NCBI GenBank assembly: GCA_000961575.1
Contig: LADP01000021.1
Coordinates: 124,001-188,000, forward strand
Direction of reading: 5' to 3'
DNA length: 64,000 nucleotides
DNA from: Peptococcaceae bacterium BRH_c8a
Lineage (GTDB): Bacteria; Bacillota; Desulfotomaculia; Desulfotomaculales; Desulfallaceae
Shown: positions 17,221-25,914 of the stretch, in pieces
Position numbering within the stretch: the first letter of the stretch is position 1
Layout of the letters: every line of letters starts with the position of its first letter
Program-made: the position numbers and the translations under genes
The notes under the pieces: model-generated
Databases searched by the model: none
The model's input: only the letters and a program-made list of their open reading frames with translations
Told to the model about the DNA's origin: nothing

Positions 17221-17958
17221 CTAGTGGTGGATGCTTTTTTCCGGAAGCATCACCGTTTTAAATGTATCAAAACCAATTCGCTCGATAAACCGACCCAGAC
17301 GCTCGTTGGTATTGGCCTGTTCCCGGTAGTAATCAACTACGCGACCCAGCAGCTCAAGTACCTGTTCCGGAGTTTGGTGTTCAGCCAGCGGCTGGCCAAG
17401 GCGTGGTTTTAAACCGCCGTTGCCGCCGATAAAGACATTATAACCCCTGGGCGTGCCAACTGCCCCGAAATCGATCATCATAGAATCCATACATTGGTTG
17501 GGACACCCGCTGATACCAATTTTGAACTTGGAAGGCATGGTCATACCGTGGTATTTGTTGTCTATCTCACTACCCAACCCAACGGAATCCTGCTGGCCGC
17601 GCTTACAGAAGGTTGTACCGGGGCAAAATTTAACGCTGCGTACGCATAGTCCGATGGCAGCCCCGGGCTTCATATCCAGGTCGGCCCAGGCGGCGTCTAT
17701 GTCATCCTTTTGCAGTCCTACCAGGGCGATACGCTGGGAAGAAGTGACTTTTAATGCTGCGCAATTATACTTTTTAGCTGTTTCAGCCAGACGAATCAAA
17801 AGCTCCGGGTCGGTGATAATGCCACCGGGCAGGTGCGGTGCTATAGCATATGTGCCATCCCGCTGCAAAATGGCACCCTTTTCCAGCATGTCCCGGTCAG
17901 TATTATCGTGCTGGAACCGCTCATCCATTCGATTAGGCATTTCCTGGTTATGTTCCAT
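17221..17958 (-). CDS. Small siroheme/[4Fe-4S] sulfite-nitrite reductase-like protein
   Basis: A 245-residue protein with the ferredoxin-like half domain followed by the siroheme-Fe4S motif: C-x5-C in CPGTTFC and C-x3-C in GCPNQC (about residues 128-175). All four cluster Cys are present. The length is about half of classical sulfite reductases, matching the short nitrite/sulfite reductase-like proteins of anaerobes. Substrate, and whether it is catalytic, are not decided. ATG 17958 has GGAG 8 nt upstream. A Cys-rich gene follows directly. Confidence 0.8.
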   Translation of the reverse strand: MEHNQEMPNRMDERFQHDNTDRDMLEKGAILQRDGTYAIAPHLPGGIITDPELLIRLAETAKKYNCAALKVTSSQRIALVGLQKDDIDAAWADLDMKPGAAIGLCVRSVKFCPGTTFCKRGQQDSVGLGSEIDNKYHGMTMPSKFKIGISGCPNQCMDSMMIDFGAVGTPRGYNVFIGGNGGLKPRLGQPLAEHQTPEQVLELLGRVVDYYREQANTNERLGRFIERIGFDTFKTVMLPEKSIHH

Positions 17959-18080
17959 CAGTATCACTCCGTTTTATATCCATTTAACTTTTATTATTTT
18001 TCCCAGTCGTTGATATGCAATGCACCCGTTTGGTTAAAATTTTGATAGCAGGCAAAATGAGGATAGTGTTTGGTGAGTAT

Positions 18081-18121
18081 AAAAATAGAACCTGCGTCGA
18101 GTAAACGCAGGTTCTATTTTT
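18081..18121. terminator. Strong intrinsic terminator hairpin
   Basis: A perfect 16-bp stem (18081-18096 with 18106-18121) whose arms start A5 and end T5. It lies directly downstream of the minus-strand AMP-ligase-domain gene and can work in both directions. Confidence 0.85.
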
Positions 18122-18144
18122 ATAAGATATATAAGTGCGCAAGT

Positions 18145-18495
18145 CTAATTACGCCTGACGCATCCTTCCAGTAGTTTCATTTTAAGTACCTTGCCACTGG
18201 GGGATTTGGGGATGCGTGAGACAAATTTTACTTCACCCGGCAGTTGTTCGGTTTGCAGCAGTCCGCTTTGCTCAAGGTATTTAAAAATTGCCTCTTCAGT
18301 CATACCGGGTTCTCTGGGGACGATGAAAGCTACTATATTTTTATTTTCGCTCTCGTCATCGGCAATGCATAAAACCGCCACCTCATCTACCCCGGTGTGC
18401 TCATAAAGTATGTTCTCAACCTGGCGCAGGTTAAACCTGCTGGCGGCGACCGGAGTTATTCCACTATCCGGCGGGCTAAATTTGTTCTGTACCAA
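18145..18495 (-). CDS. Stand-alone C-terminal domain of an AMP-dependent acyl-CoA ligase
   Basis: A 116-residue protein equal to the mobile C-terminal domain of the acyl-adenylate family. It spans VENILYEHTGVDEVAVLCIADDE to the A10-type motif PKSPSGKVLK, whose Lys is needed for adenylation in full enzymes. The roughly 400-residue ATP-binding domain is absent, and no remnant is visible upstream, where hbd ends 47 bp away. It could be a relic, or work in trans with a separate ligase. Same strand as hbd, probably one operon. Confidence 0.75.
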   Translation of the reverse strand: MVQNKFSPPDSGITPVAASRFNLRQVENILYEHTGVDEVAVLCIADDESENKNIVAFIVPREPGMTEEAIFKYLEQSGLLQTEQLPGEVKFVSRIPKSPSGKVLKMKLLEGCVRRN

Positions 18496-18542
18496 TGTTC
18501 ACCACTCCCATCCCAAAATTTCATGGGGTTTTGACCGCGAAC

Positions 18543-19394
18543 TCACTGGTAAACGTAGAAACCACGTCCGCTTTTGCGGCCTAGGTGGCCGGCGCGTACC
18601 ATTTTACGCAACAATGGGCAGGGACGATACTTGGAATCGCCAGTCTCATTGTATAAAGTATCGCATACCATCAGCATGGTGTCCAGCCCTATTAAATCGC
18701 ATAATGCCAGCGGGCCAATGGGGTGATTGGCACCCAGCATCATGCCTTTGTCGATATCCTCTGCGCTGGCGACCCCTTCCATCAGCACAAACATAGCTTC
18801 GTTAAGCATGGGCACTAGGATCCGGTTCACTGCGAAAAGAGGGGCTTCATTAACCATAATGGTTTCTTTGCCCATTGTCTGAACCATATCCCGAGTGACG
18901 TTCACGGTTATTTCATCAGTTTCGGCACCTTTGATGACCTCCACCAATTTCATAACCGGCACGGGATTAAAAAAGTGCATGCCGATAAATCTTTGCGGTC
19001 TGCCGGTTACGGCGGCCATCTCGGTTACACTAAGACCTGAGGTGTTGCTGGCAAAAAAAGTATCAGGCTTGCATATTTTATCTAATTCCCGGAAAATTTC
19101 TTTCTTTAAATCCATTTTTTCAATGGCTGCTTCGATAACAAAATCACAGGATACCAGTTCTGACAGTTCAGTTGTTCCGTTAACCCTTGCCAGGACAGTG
19201 TTGGCATTCTCTTGGGTAATTTTCTCTTTTTTTACTTCCCGGGCCAGGTTTTTTTTAATTACTGACATACCCCGTTTGACAAAATCTTCGGTTATGTCCC
19301 GCATAATCACATTATAACCCGCTCTGGCGGCCACCTGGGCTATTCCGGCGCCCATTGTGCCCGCACCAACAACCCCAACTGTCTTAATCACCAT
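18543..19394 (-). CDS. hbd: 3-hydroxybutyryl-CoA dehydrogenase
   Basis: A 283-residue NAD(P)-dependent dehydrogenase interconverting acetoacetyl-CoA and 3-hydroxybutyryl-CoA in butyrate-type or beta-oxidation metabolism. The Rossmann motif GAGTMGAGIAQ is at residues 10-20. The catalytic His is in FFNPVPVMKLVEVI-type context (IGMHFFNPVPV), and the C-terminal domain has NRILVPMLNEA and GLDTML. Length is normal. No thiolase, crotonase or acyl-CoA dehydrogenase genes are adjacent; only the AMP-ligase domain gene follows. Confidence 0.92.
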   Translation of the reverse strand: MVIKTVGVVGAGTMGAGIAQVAARAGYNVIMRDITEDFVKRGMSVIKKNLAREVKKEKITQENANTVLARVNGTTELSELVSCDFVIEAAIEKMDLKKEIFRELDKICKPDTFFASNTSGLSVTEMAAVTGRPQRFIGMHFFNPVPVMKLVEVIKGAETDEITVNVTRDMVQTMGKETIMVNEAPLFAVNRILVPMLNEAMFVLMEGVASAEDIDKGMMLGANHPIGPLALCDLIGLDTMLMVCDTLYNETGDSKYRPCPLLRKMVRAGHLGRKSGRGFYVYQ

Positions 19395-19628
19395 GACGTT
19401 TTTACCATCCTTTCCGCCGACGGGGAACTACTGTCATTTATACAGTCATGCCTGCTGTTAAACCCGCCAGTAACTTATCCGTTGCAAACCGTCGTTGTTT
19501 ATATACTTTTGTCTATTTTCGCTAATTATAAGCAAATTCCTGCCCCAAATATGTAAAACTACAGACAATAATGTATCGCAAAATGCTAAGCAAAATCCAT
19601 TACGTTTTCTTGATAAACTGTAATTATA

Positions 19629-19844
19629 TTAACCTTTTAGCCACTTTTTTTGAGCCATAAAGATTGTTCCCAGAGCTATGATTGCACCTAACAAGTCTCT
19701 GCCCAGGTCATAAACATCCGGGTATCTGGTAGGTATAAAAATTTGGTGTACCTCGTCGGTGATGCCGTACAAAAGACAAAGCGTAAAGGCTTTTAGGTAA
19801 GGGCTACGGTGACCTGTTTTCGAAAGGGCGATATAATAGAACAA
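19629..19844 (-). pseudogene. VanZ-like protein, probably 5'-truncated
   Basis: The readable 71 residues match the second half of VanZ-family membrane proteins (LLYGITDEVHQIFIPTRYPDVYDLGRDLLGA). Family similarity continues upstream without a start codon (FISNFNPGHIAAYYLLALF) to a TGA near 19942, and the usual N-terminal span is missing. Either translation starts internally at the TTG at 19844, or the gene is a remnant cut off by the lspA promoter region. Functional status uncertain. Confidence 0.6.
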
Positions 19845-20003
19845 GGCCAGTAGATAATAAGCGGCTATGTGCCCCGGGTTAAAATTACTAATAAACGGGA
19901 AGAGTGATTGCAGTTCAATATTAAGGTCTAAGGTCTTTCAGGGGAATGCTGAATAATTACCGCCGTTGTTTAACTTGTGGTATTATATCATGGAGCAATT
20001 TAT

Positions 20004-20489
20004 ATGGGGGTATGGAACTTGCGGTTTGCGGCTATAGTTTTATTGACGCTTATTTTAGACCAGTTTTCCAAATATATAATCACTTCCGGCATGTACCTAG
20101 GTGAATCACTGGCTGTTTTTCCGCCTGTTTTTTATATTACTTATGTGCTAAACCCGGGTGCGGCTTTTGGCATGCTAGCCAATCAAACTAACTTTTTTAT
20201 AGTGGTGTCGCTGCTTTTAATTATTGGTGTTTTGGTTGCTTACCGGTATTTGCCACGGGAAAGGGTGTGGACTTATATCGCCCTGGGTCTGGTGGTAGGC
20301 GGTGCCATGGGCAACCTGATTGATCGGATTCGGCTGGGACTAGTAATTGATTTTCTTGATTTCAGGGTCTGGCCGGTGTTCAATTTGGCTGATACCGCCA
20401 TTGTGACCGGGGCTTTTATATTGGTGTTGGATGTATGGCTGGCAGACAGGAAAGAAACGCGGAAGGTGGATCAAGGTGCCGGGAAGTGA
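20004..20489 (+). CDS. lspA: Lipoprotein signal peptidase (signal peptidase II)
   Basis: A 161-residue inner-membrane aspartyl protease that cleaves lipoprotein signal peptides. It has four hydrophobic segments, the NPGAAFGM motif, and the two catalytic Asp in GNLIDRI and FNLADTAI. ATG 20004 follows GGAG by 8 nt and gives the normal length; an upstream ATG/GTG region is less likely. It overlaps rluD by 14 nt, a conserved lspA-rluD pair in Firmicutes. Confidence 0.93.
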   Translation: MGVWNLRFAAIVLLTLILDQFSKYIITSGMYLGESLAVFPPVFYITYVLNPGAAFGMLANQTNFFIVVSLLLIIGVLVAYRYLPRERVWTYIALGLVVGGAMGNLIDRIRLGLVIDFLDFRVWPVFNLADTAIVTGAFILVLDVWLADRKETRKVDQGAGK

Positions 20490-21411
20490 TAAATACGTTG
20501 TGTCCGGCGACGAAGCGGGCATGCGGTTGGATGTGTTTGTATCCGGAACGAATTTCGATTTAAGCAGATCCTATGCGCAAAAACTTATTGGTGAGGGATT
20601 AATCAGGGTAAACGGAGTGGAAGTTAAGTCCAATTACCGTTTACGCGACGGGGACGAGGTAGCGGTTACGGTACCGCCACCCGTTAAACTTGAAGTATTG
20701 CCCGAACCTATCCCACTTGACGTTTACTATGAAGACACAGATTTGATAGTGGTTAACAAACCCAGAGGGATGGTGGTACACCCGGCGGAAGGCAATCATG
20801 CGGGCACCCTGGTTAATGCGCTGCTTTACCACTGCCGGGATCTTTCAGGTATCAATGGTGTTTTAAGACCCGGTATCGTGCACCGGATTGACAAGGAAAC
20901 TTCGGGGTTATTAATGGTCGCCAAGAACGACATGATTCACGAAGGGTTGGCTGGACAGCTAAAAGAGCACACTGTGACCCGTGGTTATGTGGCCCTGGCC
21001 CACGGCATACTGACGCACAACCGTGGGGTGATTGACGCACCCATTGGCCGTGACCCCTCAGACAGGCAGAGGATGGCGGTTAACTACCGCAACGGTAAAG
21101 AGGCTGTTACCCACTACCGGGTGCTGGATCGCAAGAACAACTTTACGCTTTTGGAGCTGCGTCTGGAAACCGGGCGCACGCACCAAATCAGGGTGCACAT
21201 GTCCTACACCGGCAACCCACTGGCAGGCGATACACGCTACGGCCCCGCACGCCCCCATTTAGGATTAACAGGCCAGTTTTTACACGCGTATTTGTTAGGA
21301 TTTATTCACCCCAGGACGGAGGAATACTTAGAATTCAAGGCGCCGCTACCGGAAGCACTAAAGATAATCCTGGAACAAGACGTCGGTATGCAATATTCAC
21401 ACACTACTTAG
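20476..21411 (+). CDS. rluD: RluA-family 23S rRNA pseudouridine synthase
   Basis: A 311-residue enzyme with an N-terminal S4 RNA-binding domain (about residues 15-80, RLDVFVSG with YAQKLIGEGLIRVNG) and a RluA catalytic domain. The catalytic Asp is in HRIDKETSGLLMVAK (about residue 140), and RTHQIRVHM is present. GTG 20476 is selected with GAAGGTGG upstream, inside the end of lspA. It is the RluD type (positions equivalent to E. coli 1911/1915/1917) by architecture; exact target is inference. Confidence 0.9.
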   Translation: MPGSDKYVVSGDEAGMRLDVFVSGTNFDLSRSYAQKLIGEGLIRVNGVEVKSNYRLRDGDEVAVTVPPPVKLEVLPEPIPLDVYYEDTDLIVVNKPRGMVVHPAEGNHAGTLVNALLYHCRDLSGINGVLRPGIVHRIDKETSGLLMVAKNDMIHEGLAGQLKEHTVTRGYVALAHGILTHNRGVIDAPIGRDPSDRQRMAVNYRNGKEAVTHYRVLDRKNNFTLLELRLETGRTHQIRVHMSYTGNPLAGDTRYGPARPHLGLTGQFLHAYLLGFIHPRTEEYLEFKAPLPEALKIILEQDVGMQYSHTT

Positions 21412-21426
21412 AGTTAAGGGCAAAAG

Positions 21427-21480
21427 TCAAAAGTCAAAGAGTTCGAAATCAATGATCTTCGACTACTCTTTGACTTTTGA
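21427..21480. repeat. Heptad-type inverted repeat / terminator hairpin
   Basis: A 16-bp perfect stem (21427-21442 with 21465-21480) whose arms are made of the same AAAGTCA heptamer core seen in the arrays at 14.5 and 29.5 kb. It lies between convergent rluD and the DUF441 gene and could end both transcripts. Confidence 0.75.
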
Positions 21481-21486
21481 TCATGC

Positions 21487-21939
21487 TTACTTAAACAGGT
21501 TAAATACCCCCAGGAACAGGGCGGTTAGCCCAGCTGCCATGAGCGGCCCCACTGGGATGCCGCCCATAAATACAATGCCGAAAACCGAACCCACCAACAG
21601 TCCAAAGATTATTTCCGGGTCAATTTGCAGTAACTTTAATCCTTCGCCGTTAAGATGGGTGGCCAGTGCACCGCCGGCGATGGCCAAAATCCCGGAAACA
21701 GAGGTAAAGGTGCACAGTAAATCTTTTTCTGAGACCCTGCCCGTGGCCACGGGCACTAAAATGGCAAGCAGCAGAAACAGCAGGCCTATTTCCAAACCCC
21801 TTTTTTCCAGCAGGGGAAAAACAAAATTTAGATTGGCAAACTTAATAATCAGCAATACGCAGGCGGCAGTGGCAATGAGGTTGGAGCGGGACACTATTCC
21901 AATCAGCAGCAATGCTACCAGTAAGACAACTCCATTCAT
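21487..21939 (-). CDS. DUF441 family membrane protein
   Basis: A 150-residue protein with four to five hydrophobic segments and the DUF441 pattern: LARSN-type start region (GIVSRSNLIATAACVLLIIK), GLLFLLLAILVPVATGRV, and the C-terminal GSVFGIVFMGGIPVGPLMAAG. Function unknown; related to Bacillus YtwI. The gene follows the phosphosulfolactate-synthase-like gene on the same strand after 109 bp. Confidence 0.85.
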   Translation of the reverse strand: MNGVVLLVALLLIGIVSRSNLIATAACVLLIIKFANLNFVFPLLEKRGLEIGLLFLLLAILVPVATGRVSEKDLLCTFTSVSGILAIAGGALATHLNGEGLKLLQIDPEIIFGLLVGSVFGIVFMGGIPVGPLMAAGLTALFLGVFNLFK

Positions 21940-22048
21940 TACCGAAAACCTCGCTTAAAGATATTCTTAAAAGAGGGCTTGTTCAACCACCTTTCTTCGT
22001 AAATATATGCCATTGCTGCCAGCTCTATTACCACAATAAGGTTAATCC

Positions 22049-22870
22049 TTAATCGCAGACAGGGGTATCGTTCACCATCAGCTGCAGCGTATCGGCCCGC
22101 AGTCCCAGTCGCATAGCTTCCAGGGCCAGTACTTCTTGGGGTGGAATGTTGCCCAGATTGACATCGGAACCAAACCGAGTAATCAAGTCCTGCTGCTGAG
22201 GTTTTAACGGCGCTTCCCAAATAATCTTAGCCGGGTCGCCGATATGCTCTAAGAGCACCTGCATGTCCCCGTTGTCTATCTTTCCTTTCGCATCGTAAAG
22301 GCCTACATTGAGGCCGCATTCCCTGCCTTCCAGGATCACCTTATGCGCACCCATCTCCAGATCCTCTCCGGCTTGCTCGGCAAGCGATATTGCCGGAATA
22401 CCGGGGCCGGCGTTTTTTTTACCCACTTCCGTGAGGACCATAAAACCCTTATCCGCAGCCATTGATATTGCCCGTGCTCTCACCTCTTTACATATGTTAA
22501 TGGTGCCGTCGCTCACTTCAATGGCTGTGAATCCCAGCGATTTGCATTTGTCAAGATACTCAATTAACTTATCCTGCCATAACGCTATTTCGAAAAATGT
22601 TCCTCCAGGATAAATTTCGATGTTATAAGAACACGCCAGGTGGATTTTTTCTTCTAGTAAACCTTCCGCGTAAAGCATCGATGTGCCAAATCCCAGCTTA
22701 ATGAAGTCGATATACGGGTGGTTTAACTTCAGTAAATCCTGGGTCTCCCCGGTACCCATCCCCTTATCCATAACCATGGTCAAACCCTGGTGCCTGGGTT
22801 TTGCTGCGCGTTCTCCCATCGGGAATGTTATAATTTCCCGCCACCCGTTGATGTTAAAACATCCGGACAA
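22049..22870 (-). CDS. Phosphosulfolactate synthase-like protein (ComA/YitD family)
   Basis: A protein of about 273 residues in the ComA family, a TIM-barrel lyase condensing phosphoenolpyruvate with sulfite. The start segment WREIITFP, GLTMVMDKGMG, FIKLGFGTS, YPGGTFFE, and EVSDGTINI match the family, as does the late VILEGRECG. In Bacillus, yitD is linked to spore sulfolactate; in archaea it begins coenzyme M synthesis. The TTG at 22870 with GGGAG upstream is my best start. ATG 22900 lacks a ribosome site, and the strong GGAGGTG near 22930 is too far or overlaps a GTG. Confidence 0.8.
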   Translation of the reverse strand: MSGCFNINGWREIITFPMGERAAKPRHQGLTMVMDKGMGTGETQDLLKLNHPYIDFIKLGFGTSMLYAEGLLEEKIHLACSYNIEIYPGGTFFEIALWQDKLIEYLDKCKSLGFTAIEVSDGTINICKEVRARAISMAADKGFMVLTEVGKKNAGPGIPAISLAEQAGEDLEMGAHKVILEGRECGLNVGLYDAKGKIDNGDMQVLLEHIGDPAKIIWEAPLKPQQQDLITRFGSDVNLGNIPPQEVLALEAMRLGLRADTLQLMVNDTPVCD

Positions 22871-23249
22871 AAAACCAGCTCCCTTCCCTATATAATGCAT
22901 CCAGCCGATATGACGGATGCCGGCTTTCACCTCCTTTTTCTACTGTGTGGGAAAGGGGCCAAATTGCACCTAATTAAAAATATTCAACCCTGAATGAGAT
23001 GGTTACCGGGATGGGGCTGCCAAAAAACGGTGAAATGTTAGAAAATATGGATAAGGCATTGACTTATAGCAGGGATTATTTATTCTCTGGTTCATTTATT
23101 AAACGTGCGAGGAAGGTGTAACTGGGGCGTTCAGTGACGCGGAGAGTTGTAACCACTTGCTTGTCCCTTGGAGCATTGCTGTCGCGGCACAAAGTAACGG
23201 GGGAGGCATTAGCCTCCCCCGTTACTTTGTGTTGGATTAATTATATAGA
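22871..23249. other. Intergenic region with a very strong hairpin
   Basis: No gene is supported beyond the uncertain 5' end of the ComA-family gene. The main structure is a perfect 20-bp stem (23188-23207 with 23212-23231, ATTA loop) just downstream of the TRAP permease gene. It lacks a clear U-tract but would block or protect the TRAP transcript end. Confidence 0.6.
23188..23231. terminator. Perfect 20-bp hairpin downstream of TRAP permease
   Basis: Arms begin CACAAAGTAACGGGGG and are fully complementary around an ATTA tetraloop. Located 19 bp past the stop of the minus-strand TRAP permease gene; no run of T follows on either strand, so it may act as an RNA 3'-end stabiliser. Confidence 0.6.
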
Positions 23250-25223
23250 TTACTGGCCAATTGTTTTGGGTATTTTATCCTTATGCTTTTGTCCCCGCTG
23301 CGAACGTATAAACTGGTACAGGATGACCAGGGCCAGTAGGCCAAACCCTAACAGATCTGTTGTGATACCCGGGCTAATCATCATTAAACCGCCGCCAAAT
23401 AACAAAATGCGCTCTAAAATGTTGGTGTGGGTCAGTAGGTAGCCAGATACTGCTGCTCCCACTCCGATCATGCCTGTCAGGGCAGTGAGCGTCACAAATA
23501 AGGCCTCGAAAAATGTGGTGTCAATCATCAACAATTGGGGCGAGTAGACAAAAATATAGGGAATTAGGAACGCGGCTATGGAAAGCTTAAAAGCATTGAC
23601 CCCGGTACGCATGGCGTTACTCCGGGCAATCCCTGAACCCGCAAAGGCCGCCAGGGCCACCGGTGGGGTGACATCGGCCACAATACCAAAGTAAAAAGCA
23701 AACATGTGGGCGCATAGAATAGGCACACCCAGTTGCATGATGGCCGGAGCGGCAATAGTGGAGGTAATCACATAGTTGGCGGTTGTGGGTACCCCCATGC
23801 CCAGTAGAAGCGAAGAAATCATGGTAAAGAACAGAGTGGGCAGCAGTTGACCCTGGGCCAGGTGAATTAAAGCGGAAGCAAGTTTCAAGCCTAGCCCGGT
23901 CTTGGTAACCACCCCGATAATCACCCCCGCCGTGGCGCAGGCAATAATCACACCCAGGGCGGCACGGGCACCTTTTTCCAGGCCATTAATCACGTCCCGC
24001 GGTGTAATACGGGTAGAACTGCGCAGCATGGAAGCCATGATGGCCAGCAGTATGGCCCACAGGGCGGCCCGCATGGGTGTGTAACCAGATACCAGCAGGT
24101 AAATCACTGCCACCAGCGGTATGGCCAGGTGGCCCCGTTCCATGATAATGCGGCCGATCTTGGGCAACTTATCTCTGGGTATGCCTTTTAAACCAAATTT
24201 TTTAGCTTCTAGGTGTACTCCAATCCAGACACCGCTAAAGTAAAGGATAGCCGGTATTGTGGCTGCTTTTACTACATCTACGTAAGGGACACCCACGAAT
24301 TCGGCCATTAAGAATGCCGCCGCTCCCATGATGGGAGGCATTAACTGCCCGCCGGTGGAAGCTGATGCTTCCACCGCTCCGGCGAACTCGGGTTTATACC
24401 CCAGGCTCTTCATCATCGGGATGGTCAGGCTGCCCGTACCGGCCACGTTAGCTACGGAACTGCCGGAAATAGTGCCCATCATGCCACTAGATAGTACCGC
24501 CACCTTGGCGGGACCGCCGCTGGCCCAACCGGCTACGGCGTTGGCCAAATCAATAAAAAATTTGCCTAACCCGGTTTTTTCCAGATAAGCGCCGAACAGA
24601 ATGAAAAGAAAAATGAATGTCGACGATACACCCAGGGGGATGCCGAAGACACCCTCGGTAGTGAAAAACAGGTGGCCGACCAATTGGTCCAGACGAACTC
24701 CCCGGTGGGCCATGATGCCCGGAATATAGGGTCCGGCAAATGCGTAAAGCAGGAAACAGCTGGCCACTATCACTATGGGCCAGCCTACAACCCGGCGGGC
24801 CGCTTCCATGACGAAGAAAACACCTAGTGTTCCGACGATCATGTCAGAGGTGGTAACTGTACCAGCCCGCAGTACCAGCTCTTGGTAGCAGACCACTATA
24901 TAAATTGGTGTCGCAGCTGCAGTTAATGCCAGCGACACATCGAACCAGTGCAGACGGTTGCGGGACCAGGAACGCCTGGTCGGGTATAGCAGGTAAACCA
25001 GGGCTAGCGCAAATGAAAGGTGGATGGAACGCTGGATATGGGCGTCAAGGGTGCCGAATATCGCCGTGTAAAGCTGGAAAACAGAAAAAGAGATGGCCAG
25101 GGCAGCGATTATCCGGGCTATTATCCCAGTCAGGCGCCGGAAGTCTGATTCCTTGTCATATTTGGCCATGAATTCCTGTAAGTTAACTTTTTCTTCCGGT
25201 TGATTTGTGCTCCGGTCTGCCAA
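23250..25223 (-). CDS. TRAP transporter fused permease (DctQM type, TAXI system)
   Basis: A 657-residue polytopic membrane protein, the fused 4TM/12TM permease of TAXI-type TRAP transporters. Signature segments include EAARRVVGWPI, GSSVANVAGTGSLTIPMMKSLGY, ASASTGGQLMPPIMGAAAFLMAEF and LGMGVPTTANYVI. The TTG start at 25223 follows AAAGGAG. It lies 13 bp after a DUF1850 gene and 690 bp after a TAXI binding-protein gene on the same strand, completing an ion-driven uptake system. The substrate is probably an organic acid or amino acid; not determined. Confidence 0.9.
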   Translation of the reverse strand: MADRSTNQPEEKVNLQEFMAKYDKESDFRRLTGIIARIIAALAISFSVFQLYTAIFGTLDAHIQRSIHLSFALALVYLLYPTRRSWSRNRLHWFDVSLALTAAATPIYIVVCYQELVLRAGTVTTSDMIVGTLGVFFVMEAARRVVGWPIVIVASCFLLYAFAGPYIPGIMAHRGVRLDQLVGHLFFTTEGVFGIPLGVSSTFIFLFILFGAYLEKTGLGKFFIDLANAVAGWASGGPAKVAVLSSGMMGTISGSSVANVAGTGSLTIPMMKSLGYKPEFAGAVEASASTGGQLMPPIMGAAAFLMAEFVGVPYVDVVKAATIPAILYFSGVWIGVHLEAKKFGLKGIPRDKLPKIGRIIMERGHLAIPLVAVIYLLVSGYTPMRAALWAILLAIMASMLRSSTRITPRDVINGLEKGARAALGVIIACATAGVIIGVVTKTGLGLKLASALIHLAQGQLLPTLFFTMISSLLLGMGVPTTANYVITSTIAAPAIMQLGVPILCAHMFAFYFGIVADVTPPVALAAFAGSGIARSNAMRTGVNAFKLSIAAFLIPYIFVYSPQLLMIDTTFFEALFVTLTALTGMIGVGAAVSGYLLTHTNILERILLFGGGLMMISPGITTDLLGFGLLALVILYQFIRSQRGQKHKDKIPKTIGQ

Positions 25224-25236
25224 TGGACTGCTCCTT

Positions 25237-25833
25237 TCATAAAATATTTCTATCAATAGTATCCTTAGTCGTTTGATGCCTTGAGCCCTTTCCGACAGTA
25301 ATCCGGTGATTATAAGCGGTAGATATTTTATGCCACAACAGCTGCGCTGTTGTGTAATTTACTGCCTTCAGCCGAATTGGTGATCCTGATGCAAAAAAAA
25401 CGTTAAAAGCGTAAAGCCTGTTCTTGAATGTAATGGATTGTTGGGCCAGGGGCACCGCTCTTAAATTTATTTCTTTAAACTGCCGGTTTATGTCAGTAAG
25501 CAGGAAACGATCGTTTTGGTTAACCAGTCGGCCTTCGTTACGGTCAAAAGGTATACCTACCCCCAAATCATCGAAAGAAGTTGACGTCAATACCAGCCGA
25601 TTTCCAGAACTCACGGTAAAACTCTCTTCCACCGGTGTTTTATGTACCGAATGAACATACCCCAGGCTAAACTTCTTTTCCATTAAAAGAGGGAATATCA
25701 AAACAGGGTGATGATCTTGATCCGCCGCAACTAAGAATGGCAGTGGCAGTAGCAGTAGTAAAAAGAAGATGATTGTTATCACAGCCAGCCCAAGATAAAA
25801 AGTCGGGACTCGCCTTTGCATATTTTTATTCAT
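25237..25833 (-). CDS. DUF1850 membrane-anchored protein of the TRAP operon
   Basis: A 198-residue protein with one N-terminal transmembrane helix (about residues 12-36) and an extracytoplasmic DUF1850 domain beginning LGYVHSVHKTPVEESFTV. This YxHSVxxxPVxE pattern is shared with the gene at 63377. DUF1850 genes are regularly found between TAXI binding protein and permease genes; a role in transporter assembly or function is inferred from this context. Confidence 0.85.
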   Translation of the reverse strand: MNKNMQRRVPTFYLGLAVITIIFFLLLLLPLPFLVAADQDHHPVLIFPLLMEKKFSLGYVHSVHKTPVEESFTVSSGNRLVLTSTSFDDLGVGIPFDRNEGRLVNQNDRFLLTDINRQFKEINLRAVPLAQQSITFKNRLYAFNVFFASGSPIRLKAVNYTTAQLLWHKISTAYNHRITVGKGSRHQTTKDTIDRNIL

Positions 25834-25914
25834 TAAAACCGGGCCCCGGTTATCCGGAGCCCGGTCACCTCCCGATGATTAACTAATGATTAAGTACGGA
25901 TCTCGGAGAGTATA

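Noticed and set aside
19395-19628. GG-N10-GC matches resembling sigma-54 promoters upstream of hbd
   Set aside because: The -24 parts (TGGATT, GGGGCA) are poor and no enhancer-like dyads are present.
23047-23121. 24-codon frame in the gap after the ComA-family gene
   Set aside because: Too short and without a convincing ribosome site.
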